Positions 57,249-64,000 of a DNA stretch of 64,000 nucleotides are shown one piece after another. The position numbers were made by a program, and so were the translations under genes. Source of the DNA: Azospirillum thermophilum (lineage in GTDB: Bacteria > Pseudomonadota > Alphaproteobacteria > Azospirillales > Azospirillaceae); NCBI RefSeq assembly GCF_003130795.1, contig NZ_CP029352.1, positions 722,001 through 786,000 on the forward strand. The letters are read 5' to 3'. How positions within the stretch are numbered: the first letter of the stretch is position 1; each line of letters opens with the position of its first letter. The notes below the pieces were generated by a model, which did no database searches, was not told where the DNA came from, and saw nothing but the letters and a program-made list of their open reading frames with translations.

Positions 57249-57271
57249 CGAATCCGGCCGGGCCCACCAAC
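57249..57271 (+). repeat. attR: 23-bp copy of the tRNA 3' end
   Basis: Identical to 21346-21368, including CCGGCCGGGCCCACCAAC. Read on the minus strand it lies inside the end of the integrase pseudogene (translated as WWARPD), typical of integrases that terminate at a tRNA. Confidence 0.88.
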
Positions 57272-58114
57272 CGCTTCCAGAGGATTTCGGCAGGTCGTCG
57301 GAGTCCTCCTCGGCGTCGCGGCACGCAAGCGGCACGCAGATGCCGGCCTCGGTATTTCGGTACAGTGGATGGGTGGCCTTCAACTCCTTCCGGATGACGC
57401 TCACAGTACCACCCGACACACCCGTCCGTCGGACCACCTCCGCGTGCGGCACGCCGGACAGGATCAGCTCCCGAACCTCTTGGCGTTTGACCTCGCCGAT
57501 GCCGTGCCGGCGCGCCCGGCCAGTGAAGCTGATCTCGATCTCAGAACCGAGCGCTGCCTGTGGGCGGTCAATCTGGGCGCGCTTCAGGTGCTTGCGCATC
57601 TCTCCCATGACTTCCTCAATGGCCTCCAGAGCATCGGCCAAAAAGCCGGGCTCGTAGGGTGCATAGATCGATGTGGTAGCGGCCGAACCGTCCGGCAGGT
57701 GGCCCAGGAACAGGCTGATCTGCTCGGTGGGAACGCGCCGCTTGCGCATCTCGCGAGCCATTCCGTGCCGGATCGAGTACGGGGTGACGCGCTCGTCCAA
57801 CCCCGCAGCCTCGCGAGTGATCCGCCACATGTGCAGAATGGAGCGGATCGGCTGGTTCCGGTAGCTGATGTACCGGCCACTTTTCCCCACCGGCTAACTG
57901 AGCCATGGGCGCAGCGTCGGTGAGACCGGCACCACCGGCCGGAACTTCTTGTTCTGGACGCGGCCGGGTGGATTGAGGTCGAGAAGCCCGTGCTCCGAGT
58001 CGTACTGCGCTGGTTCAATGTCCAGAACGGCCGCCGGGCGGGCCAATGGGGCGCGGTACGGTTCGATGAGACACCCGGCTGCGGTAGATTGAACCGCAAC
58101 CGGAGGTCATTGAG

Positions 58115-58510
58115 ATGGACAAGGAACAGGGGGGTAAGCCCGAGGGGGCGCCGGAGCGCGCCCACCACGCTGGCTCAGGCGCCCCCTCGGGCGCGGACGC
58201 CAGCACGCCCCAACGCTTCTCCGCGGCGCGCAAGGTGGCGGCGGTCACGCGCCTGCTGCGCGGCGAACCGCTGGAGGTGGTCGCCCGCGAGCTGAACGTC
58301 ACGGTGGCGCGCCTGTCGGAGTGGCGCGAGCGCGCCCTGGCGGCGGCCGCGTCCGCCATGAAGGAACGCGAACGCGACGAGCGCGATGAGGAGATCGCGC
58401 GCCTGAAGGCCAAGGTCGGCGAGATCACGATGGCCAACGAGCTGCTGGAGGAAAAGATCGCCGCCCTGGAGGGCAAACGCCCTTTGGCCCGACGGAGGCC
58501 GAGGCGATGA
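58115..58510 (+). CDS. IS OrfA, HTH protein
   Basis: 131 aa: disordered N-terminus, HTH (FSAARKVAAVTRLLRGEPLE; VARELNVTVARLSEWRERAL) and a coiled-coil end (IARLKAKVGEITMANELLEE). Overlaps the transposase gene by 4 bp (ATGA), so translation is coupled rather than frameshifted. Confidence 0.88.
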   Translation: MDKEQGGKPEGAPERAHHAGSGAPSGADASTPQRFSAARKVAAVTRLLRGEPLEVVARELNVTVARLSEWRERALAAAASAMKERERDERDEEIARLKAKVGEITMANELLEEKIAALEGKRPLARRRPRR

Positions 58511-59418
58511 GCCGGACCACCTCGCCCTCCACCGGTCGCCCCTACGGTCTGGCCCGGGTTGCTCGGACGTGGCGGGTATCCCGCGCCACTGTGTATCGCC
58601 ACCGGGCGGTCGGCCCGGCACCGATGCCCGGGCGCCGAGGTCCGCTCGGCCCCTGCTCGGATGCCGAGTTGGTCGAGCACATCCGCCAGCAGATCCTCGT
58701 CTCGCGCTTCCATGGCGAGGGATATCGCAAGATCTGGGCGCGTCTGCGCTTTGCGGGGATCCGCACCTCGGCCCGCCGGGTAAGGCGGCTGATGGGCGCA
58801 CACGGGCTGCTGGCGCCGCATCGGGTCGGGCGGCGGCGCGCACGGGCGCACGACGGCACCATCGTCACCGAGACGGTGAACACGATGTGGGGCACCGACA
58901 TGAGCGAGACGATCACCGTGGCCGAGGGCGTGGCGCGCGTCTTCATCGCGGTCGATCACGCCAACTCCGAGGTAGTCGGCATTCACGCCTCGAAAAGCGG
59001 CAACCGCTTCGAGGCCCTGGAGCCGGTCCGCCAAGGCGTGCTGCGCCACTTCGGCGCCATCGGCCCGGGCGTCGCGACCGGGCTGAAGCTGCGCCACGAT
59101 CACGGCTCGAACCACATGTCCGGCGACTTCCAAGCCGAGATCACATGCCTGGGCATCACCAGTTCACCGTCCTTTGTGCGCGAGCCGGAGGGCAACGGCG
59201 TGGCCGAGCGCTTCATCCGGACGCTCAAGGAGAACTTCCTCTGGGTCCACACCTTCGACACCATCGAGGAGCTGCGCCGCGCTCTGGTCGAGTTCGCCCG
59301 CCACTACAACGAAACCTGGCTCGTCGCCCGGCATGGACACCGCACTCCGGCCCAGGTGCGCGCCGACCAACTTCGGGTTGATCAGCCGTCGTGCGCCGAG
59401 CTACCCTTGGCCGCCTGA
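58507..59418 (+). CDS. IS OrfB, rve-type DDE transposase
   Basis: 303 aa: HTH_21-like region (SRFHGEGYRKIWARLRFAGI), then the RNase H fold with Asp in MWGTDMSETITV, Asp in LRHDHGSNHMSG and Glu in EPEGNGVAERFIRTLKENFL. All three catalytic residues are present and the frame is intact, so the element may be active. Confidence 0.92.
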   Translation: MSRTTSPSTGRPYGLARVARTWRVSRATVYRHRAVGPAPMPGRRGPLGPCSDAELVEHIRQQILVSRFHGEGYRKIWARLRFAGIRTSARRVRRLMGAHGLLAPHRVGRRRARAHDGTIVTETVNTMWGTDMSETITVAEGVARVFIAVDHANSEVVGIHASKSGNRFEALEPVRQGVLRHFGAIGPGVATGLKLRHDHGSNHMSGDFQAEITCLGITSSPSFVREPEGNGVAERFIRTLKENFLWVHTFDTIEELRRALVEFARHYNETWLVARHGHRTPAQVRADQLRVDQPSCAELPLAA

Positions 59419-59670
59419 AGAAGCCCAGCCGGGTGTCTCAAATCCGGGCCGCGGTACACGCCGGGCGGGCCAATGTGTTGGAGGCGATCAGCAGGAACAG
59501 CAGCATGTGGCGCGATTGCGCCGCATCGATAAGGCGCGCCAGCTCCTCGGGCGTGATCGGGCGGCCTTTCGGCTGGCGCGCCCGCTTTGCTTCGGCGGTG
59601 ACGGTCCCGAAGATGTGCGGGACTTCGGCCAACTCCTGCCTGATCTTGCCCCGGTTGGGTGGACACAGGT

Positions 59671-60531
59671 TCACGCAGATCTTAGCTCGGCCTGTTCGGG
59701 GGTGATGTATCCGATGGCCGAGTGGGCGCGTTGGCGATTGTAGTAGGTTTCGATGTAGGCGAACACCTCCCGGCGCGCCTGGTCGCGGGTTTCGAACCGA
59801 GTACGATGGACCAACTCGACCTTGAGAGTGTGGAAGAAGCTCTCCATGGGAGCATTATCGTAGCAGCAGCCCTTGCGCGACATGGATTGCCGCATCCCGG
59901 CCGCCTGCAACAGGTCCCGGTAATCCCGGGAGGCATACTGACTGCCGCGATCGGAATGCTGGATGAGGCCCACGGCTGGCCGTTGACGCTGGATGGCCAT
60001 GACCAGGGCGGAGGTGGCGAGTTCGGCGCGCATATGGTCGCGCATCGCCCATCCAACGATCTTCCGGGTCGCCAAGTCGAGGAGAGCCGCCAGATACAGC
60101 CAGCCTTCAGCGGTGGGCAGGTAGGTGATGTCGGCAAGCCAGACCCGGTTGGGCTCGGCTACCTGGAAGGCCTGGCCCAGCAGATCGGGAGCGACTGGCA
60201 GGCCATGGCGGCTGTCGGTCGTGACGGGCCGGAACCGGCGTGCGGCGGCACCCCGGATGCCGTGCCGGCGCATCAGACGCGCCACCCGGCCCCGGCTGGC
60301 GGCGACGCCCTCCGCGCGGAGGGCTGCATGCACGCGCGGGCTGCCATAGCGGCCATGGTGGTGACCATGAACGCGTCGGACCTCGACCAGAAGCTGTCGG
60401 TTGGCGGCGGCCCGCTGGCTTTCCGGCCGCCCACGCCACGCGTAGTAACCGCTGGCGGACACCTCGAGCACCGAGCACATAAGCCGGGTCGGGAACTCGT
60501 CCCGGTGGTCCTCAATGAAGCGGAACCTCAT
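59671..60531 (-). CDS. IS3-family transposase OrfB (copy 2)
   Basis: 286 aa with intact DDE residues as in copy 1 and the full C-terminus (YITPEQAELRSA). This copy has five G at 59698-59702, which is the likely correct state. Expected to be made as an OrfAB fusion. Confidence 0.94.
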   Translation of the reverse strand: MRFRFIEDHRDEFPTRLMCSVLEVSASGYYAWRGRPESQRAAANRQLLVEVRRVHGHHHGRYGSPRVHAALRAEGVAASRGRVARLMRRHGIRGAAARRFRPVTTDSRHGLPVAPDLLGQAFQVAEPNRVWLADITYLPTAEGWLYLAALLDLATRKIVGWAMRDHMRAELATSALVMAIQRQRPAVGLIQHSDRGSQYASRDYRDLLQAAGMRQSMSRKGCCYDNAPMESFFHTLKVELVHRTRFETRDQARREVFAYIETYYNRQRAHSAIGYITPEQAELRSA

Positions 60532-60851
60532 CTCAGTGTTTCCGAGAAGATGCTGATGGCCTTTTTTAAAATGTCGCGTTCCTGCCGGACGCGCTCCAGC
60601 TCGCGTCGCAGCCTCGCGATCTCCGCCGTCTGCTCATCCGGCTTGGCCGGCATGGCCGTGTCGGATACGGCAGGGGAACCAGACCGTGGGCGCGGCGGGT
60701 GGCCTTGGGCTACCCGCCGCCAGTTCCGCAGCACCGAGGCCTGCAGGCCCAACTCCCGCGCCACATGCTCCAGGGGCCGACCGCTCGCTTCCAGCAGGGC
60801 AACAGCCTCACGCTTGAACTCGTCCGTGAAGGATCGCCTCGTCTTCGTCAT
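60528..60851 (-). CDS. IS3-family OrfA (copy 2)
   Basis: 107 aa, identical in sequence to the copy 1 OrfA: HTH plus leucine-zipper-like end, with the slippery TTTAAAAAAG (minus strand, about 60561-60570) near its 3' end. Confidence 0.94.
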   Translation of the reverse strand: MTKTRRSFTDEFKREAVALLEASGRPLEHVARELGLQASVLRNWRRVAQGHPPRPRSGSPAVSDTAMPAKPDEQTAEIARLRRELERVRQERDILKKAISIFSETLR

Positions 60852-60939
60852 CAGACACCTTCCCGCTCCACTCGGAGCTTAGCTGAGATGTCCACCGAAC
60901 CGAGGCAAGATCAATCGGACGGTGTCCGTCGTCGGATGC

Positions 60940-62265
60940 TCAGTGCGTCTCCGCAGTCCGGCGGCTGGCGATGCGTGCGGCAAGGGCCGTGACAGCGGCG
61001 ACGCTGATCACGGAGGTGGCGATCACGTAGAAGCTCGGCGCCATCTTGTTCCCTGAACTCGCGATCATCGCCGTCACGATCAGCGGCGCGAAGCCGCCGA
61101 ACAGCGTCACCGAGATGTTGTAGCTGAGCGCCAGGCCGGTTCCCCGCGTGCTGGTCGGGAAGATTTCCGACAGCAGTGCCGGCGCCGGGCCGAGCGACGC
61201 GGCGATCAGCAGGCCGACGATGGCCTGCACGGCCAGCAGCGTGCCAACCGCGGGCCAGTGGTTGAGGGCCAGGAAAAGCGGATAGGAGGTGAGGCCGGCC
61301 GTCGCCAGCGCCAGCGACAGCACGCGGAAGCGGCCGAACCGGTCGGACAGGCTGCCGAACACCGGCGCCGCCACCATCAGCGTCAGGCCGGTGATCATCG
61401 CCCCGACGAACGACGACGTTTGCGGGATGTGCAGTTGCGTCGTGGAATAGGTCGGCATGTAGAGCTTATGGACGTAGTTGAAGCCGGTAATCCCGGCGAC
61501 GACGCAGATGCCCAGCAGCAGGCACAGCCCATCCCGCGTCACCACCACGCGCAGCGGCGACTTCTCCGGCTTCCTGGCAGCAATCTTCAGGAACTCCGGG
61601 GTCTCGTCGATCTGGTTGCGGATATACATGCCGACCGGTCCCACCAGAAGCCCGAACCCGAAGGCCACGCGCCATCCCCAGTCCGCCAGTTGGGCCTCGG
61701 TGAGAAGCGCGCTCAGCAGCGCGCTGATGCCGGCCGCCACCACCGTGGCCAAGCCCTGGGTCGAGGACTGCCAGCTCGCGAAGAAGCCGCGGCGGCCGGC
61801 AGTCGAATGCTCTACCATGAAGGCGGTCGCGGCGCCGAACTCGCCGCCGGTGGAGAAACCCTGCAGCAGACGGGCGATGACCACCAGCAGCGGGGAGAGG
61901 ATGCCGATCTGCGCGTAGGTCGGGGCAAACACGATGATGGCGGTGCCCACCATCATGATCATGATCGACAGCGTCAGCGATGCCTTGCGTCCCGCGCGGT
62001 CGGTGTAGGCGCCAAGCACGATGGCGCCCAGCGGCCGGGCGAGATAGGAGATGCCGAAGGTCCCGACGCTCAGCAGCAGCGACGTGGTGTCGTCGGTCGC
62101 CGGAAAGAACAGCTTGCTGATCACGACGGAAAAATAGCCGTAGATCAGCAGGTCGTAGAATTCGAGCGTGTTGCCGATGCTCGCGGCGAACACCTCTTTC
62201 CATGGCCCCCGTTTCGGCTTTACCGACGTCTCGCTCCAGGCGATCGACTGGTTTTCGACAGACAT
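60940..62265 (-). CDS. MHS-family metabolite:H+ symporter (MFS)
   Basis: 441 aa with about 12 membrane segments. The N-terminus (WKEVFAASIGNTLEFYDLLI) and motif A (GAYTDRAGRKASLTLSIMIM) are typical of the KgtP/ProP/ShiA group, as is ARLLQGFSTGGEFGAATAFM. These take up organic acids or zwitterions with protons. It lies downstream of and in the same direction as the AbgA-like hydrolase (119 bp apart), suggesting it imports that enzyme's amide substrate; that is inference. AAGGGG precedes the start. Confidence 0.9.
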   Translation of the reverse strand: MSVENQSIAWSETSVKPKRGPWKEVFAASIGNTLEFYDLLIYGYFSVVISKLFFPATDDTTSLLLSVGTFGISYLARPLGAIVLGAYTDRAGRKASLTLSIMIMMVGTAIIVFAPTYAQIGILSPLLVVIARLLQGFSTGGEFGAATAFMVEHSTAGRRGFFASWQSSTQGLATVVAAGISALLSALLTEAQLADWGWRVAFGFGLLVGPVGMYIRNQIDETPEFLKIAARKPEKSPLRVVVTRDGLCLLLGICVVAGITGFNYVHKLYMPTYSTTQLHIPQTSSFVGAMITGLTLMVAAPVFGSLSDRFGRFRVLSLALATAGLTSYPLFLALNHWPAVGTLLAVQAIVGLLIAASLGPAPALLSEIFPTSTRGTGLALSYNISVTLFGGFAPLIVTAMIASSGNKMAPSFYVIATSVISVAAVTALAARIASRRTAETH

Positions 62266-62384
62266 GAGAATGCCCCTTGTTCGTGTTCCATTGCGATAGC
62301 CGCCTTCTTTTCCGAGGCGTTCTTTTCTGGTGGCGATGCTCTGCCGTGCGGCCCGGGGCCGCCGGCGATGTCGAAGACTGAAGG

Positions 62385-63707
62385 TCAGAGATGTCCCGCT
62401 TCGGGAAGCGGGGTCAGCAGGAGGCGGGCGATCCGTTCCAGCAGTTCGGTCCCGATCGACAGGGACTCCTCGTCGAAGTCGAAGCGGGGATTGTGATGAA
62501 CCGCGCCGAGCTTGGAGCCGATGCCGAAATAGACGGCCTGGCCGCCGCGGTCCTGCACCCGCCGCATCATTTCGGCCGCGTCGTCGCTGCCCTTGAAGGA
62601 TACGTCGTCGCGGACCGTGTGCACCCGCGACATGCTCTGCGCCGCGGCACCGACAAGCTGCGCGAGGGAGCGGTCGCTGCTTGCCGAGCAGGCCTCTCCC
62701 GCCAAGTCCACCTGGAAGGAGACGCCGTGCATCGCCGCCGCCCCCTCGATCACGCGATGTGCGGCTTCCTTGAGGAACTGCAGTGCCTCGGTGCTTTCCG
62801 AGCGGAGCTCCAGCGCCAGACGCGCGGTGCTGGGAATGGTGTTGCGCGACTCTCCGCCGGACAGCATCCCGACATTGACGCGCGTATCGCCGCCGCCGTG
62901 GCGCGGAATGGCCATCAGGTTCTGTGCGGCGACGCAGGCGGCCAGCAGCGCGTTGCGGCCCTCCTGCGGCGAGACGGCGGCATGGGCCCCGGTCCCGGCA
63001 AACGCCACGTCCAGCTTCACGCTGCCCAGGATATCCCTGTACCCGCTGATGATCTCGCCCACTTGACGGGCCTGGACGCCGAGATGGCAGCCGATGAAGC
63101 GGTCCACGTCATCCAGGACGCCGGCGGCCACCATCGCCCGTGCTCCCCGCAGCCCTTCTTCGGCGGGCTGGAAGATCAGCCGGACTTCGCCGGCGATACG
63201 GTCCCGCCATTGGGTGAGCGAGCGGGCGAGGGCCAATCCCATCGCCGCATGGCCGTCATGGCCGCAGTTGTGATGGGTGTTGGCACAGGTCGAGGCGTAG
63301 CCGTCCCGAGCGGGCAGGTGCTCCTCGCTCCGCGATTCCCCTCCATGATTGGCGTCGAGGTCGAAGCGGAAGGCGATGGTCGGACCGGGGGCGGTGCCTT
63401 TCAGACAACCGACAACGCCGGTGAAGCCGTTGCGCAGCGCTCCGGCCGTCTCCGGATCGGCCCCGAGTTCAAGGGCCCGCTCGTAGAAGAAGTCGAGCTC
63501 CTGCTGCGGCGGCAGTCCCAGGCGGGCGTCGGCGCGCACCACGTCGGCACCCCAGCGGACCTCCCAGCCCAGGCCCCGGAGCGCCGCCACGACCTTGCTG
63601 GCCGTGAACACTTCGCACCAGCCCGGCTCCGCGACGCGGTGCAATTCGCGCCGGTCGGCGATCAGCTGCATGTCGAGGCGGGGCGTCGATAGGGGACTCT
63701 CGATCAT
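62385..63707 (-). CDS. M20-family amidohydrolase, AbgA-like
   Basis: About 440 aa. Metal-binding motifs: DLDANHGG, HHNCGHDGHAAMGLALA, FQPAEEGLRGARAM (catalytic Glu pair) and a C-terminal His in AVHHNPRFDFDEES. The order and NHGG/CGHDGH pattern resemble AbgA (p-aminobenzoyl-glutamate hydrolase subunit), with dimerisation domain in the middle (GTGAHAAVSPQEGRNALLAA). The start at 63707 (MIESPLSTPRLDMQLIADRR) fits family length; ATGs at 63749 and 63806 are also in frame. Substrate is uncertain. Confidence 0.88.
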   Translation of the reverse strand: MIESPLSTPRLDMQLIADRRELHRVAEPGWCEVFTASKVVAALRGLGWEVRWGADVVRADARLGLPPQQELDFFYERALELGADPETAGALRNGFTGVVGCLKGTAPGPTIAFRFDLDANHGGESRSEEHLPARDGYASTCANTHHNCGHDGHAAMGLALARSLTQWRDRIAGEVRLIFQPAEEGLRGARAMVAAGVLDDVDRFIGCHLGVQARQVGEIISGYRDILGSVKLDVAFAGTGAHAAVSPQEGRNALLAACVAAQNLMAIPRHGGGDTRVNVGMLSGGESRNTIPSTARLALELRSESTEALQFLKEAAHRVIEGAAAMHGVSFQVDLAGEACSASSDRSLAQLVGAAAQSMSRVHTVRDDVSFKGSDDAAEMMRRVQDRGGQAVYFGIGSKLGAVHHNPRFDFDEESLSIGTELLERIARLLLTPLPEAGHL

Positions 63708-63853
63708 CGAATCGTTGTGCCTTACGGAGGAAGCGTCGATTACGGACATATTAGGGACAGTACCTCTGACCTGAGTCAAGCGGGATTGAGGACCTATTAC
63801 GGACATGGCTTATTGGCTACATGCGTGAAGCGGGCCAGCGGGGAAGGGTGCAG
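63708..63853. promoter_or_regulatory. Divergent promoter region with direct repeats
   Basis: ATTACGGACAT occurs at 63739-63749 and 63796-63806, 57 bp apart in the same orientation, between the hydrolase gene and the divergent gene at 63854. It could be an operator pair for the product of either gene. Confidence 0.4.
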
Positions 63854-64000
63854 ATGATCGGGGTGGTAGGCCCGGACGATACGGTCGAACTGATCAAGCG
63901 CGTGGCCCGGGAAAGCGGCCTTGGGCAGGTGCTGGTCACGGCGACCTACGCGGTGCCGGAAGACACCCCGCGGCTGGTCGGTGCCCTTCTTCGCGTCTGC
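63854..64000 (+). CDS. Unidentified gene, 3' part outside window
   Basis: Only the first 49 residues are seen (MIGVVGPDDTVELIKRVARE, GLGQVLVTATYAVPEDTPRL). Not recognised. The opening looks like the start of a Rossmann-like or sensory domain. GGGGAAGGG lies 5 bp ahead of the ATG; an in-frame ATG at 63821 is less well placed. Divergent from the hydrolase-transporter pair, so a regulator of it is plausible but unproven. Confidence 0.55.
   Translation, partial: MIGVVGPDDTVELIKRVARESGLGQVLVTATYAVPEDTPRLVGALLRVC

Larger units (their letters stand above)
21369..57271. mobile_element. Genomic island (about 36 kb) integrated at the tRNA
   Basis: Bounded by the exact 23-bp repeat at 21346-21368 and 57249-57271, with a tyrosine integrase just inside the left end. 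Contents: integrase, primase/helicase-like protein, excisionase-like HTH, paired tyrosine recombinases, type I-E CRISPR-Cas with two arrays, several IS elements, a serine recombinase remnant, an RTX protein gene and a fragment of the S10 ribosomal operon. No conjugation genes are visible, so it would be mobilised only by outside help. Some contents probably arrived later by transposition. Confidence 0.85.
58048..59459 (+). mobile_element. Two-ORF rve-type insertion sequence in the integrase pseudogene
   Basis: Flanked by a 15-bp direct repeat (GCCGGGCGGGCCAAT at 58033-58047 and 59460-59474). Within it TGAGACACCCGGCT (58067-58080) and its complement (59427-59440) form an inverted repeat, with a weaker match outward to the edges. 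It codes for an HTH protein and a DDE protein with a 4-bp overlap. The long target repeat would suit an IS481-like element; the two-ORF layout is more IS3-like. Confidence 0.75.
57210..59641 (-). pseudogene. Second tyrosine integrase, broken by a stop and two IS elements
   Basis: C-terminal part (57210-58047, minus): NPPGRVQNKKFRPVVPVSPT, a TAG stop at about 57895, then YSIRHGMAREMRKRRVPTEQ (His-x-x-Arg-like), LFLGHLPDGSAATTSIYAPY (His, Tyr). The frame runs through attR and stops at 57210. A middle fragment (59460-59641) encodes QPKGRPITPEELARLIDAAQ. One IS separates the fragments and an IS3 element replaces the 5' end. The N-terminus is absent. It is a relic of another element that used the same tRNA. 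Confidence 0.85.
59646..60908 (-). mobile_element. IS3-family element, copy 2
   Basis: 1263 bp, nearly identical to 48397-49658, flanked by GATC at 59642-59645 and 60909-60912. It truncates the second integrase at its 5' side and abuts the MHS transporter gene, whose stop is 32 bp away. Confidence 0.93.

Noticed and set aside
60912..60940. N-terminal part of the second integrase
   Set aside because: Only about 30 bp lie between the IS and the MHS gene stop; too short to assign.

Overview
The window looks like the chromosome of a high-GC alphaproteobacterium, most likely of the Rhodospirillales/Azospirillum type. That assignment is an inference from the protein sequences and from the gene order carA - yqeY - dnaG - rpoD - tRNA. 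No rRNA or other definitive marker is present.

Positions 1 to about 21.4 kb are core chromosome. They hold a LysR regulator cut by the window edge, a LuxR-type response regulator, a manganese catalase, rpoZ, a PAS-GGDEF-EAL protein whose second PAS looks like a FixL-type haem pocket, a K+/H+ antiporter, two glycine-zipper lipoproteins, a patatin phospholipase, cutA, an MFS transporter, a SPOR lipoprotein and an HNH protein. carA follows, carrying three single-base indels in G runs, then yqeY, dnaG and rpoD with a strong terminator. The block ends at a tRNA with a CAU anticodon (21291-21366).

The 3' end of that tRNA is repeated exactly (23 bp) at 57249-57271, which defines a genomic island of about 36 kb. 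The island has a tyrosine integrase next to the tRNA, a 1234-aa primase/helicase-like protein, a promoter-plus-terminator leader followed by an excisionase-like HTH gene, and two overlapping tyrosine recombinases. Next comes a complete type I-E CRISPR-Cas locus (cas3, cas8e, cse2, cas7, cas5, cas6e, cas1, cas2) bracketed by two arrays. The arrays share a leader motif but differ in repeat loop. Between cas3 and cas8e are two CRISPR-repeat-like hairpins that belong to neither array. A transposon graveyard follows: two IS66 elements whose tnpC genes carry the same 22-nt insertion at the same codon, a truncated serine recombinase module, an IS3-type element, a large RTX/Calx-beta protein gene, and a cassette bounded by IS6-type inverted repeats that contains an intact rplW and the first 60 codons of rplB.

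To the right of the attR-like repeat lies a second, wrecked tyrosine integrase gene. It has an internal stop and is split by two insertion sequences, which suggests repeated integration at this tRNA. From 60.9 kb come an MHS-type transporter, an AbgA-like M20 amidohydrolase and the start of a divergent gene cut by the window end; these could be chromosomal or remnants of the second element.

Several frame disruptions (carA, IS66 tnpC, the RTX gene, one IS3 copy) are one-base changes in G/C runs. They are best treated as possible sequencing errors until checked. The 22-nt insertions in tnpC are not of that type.
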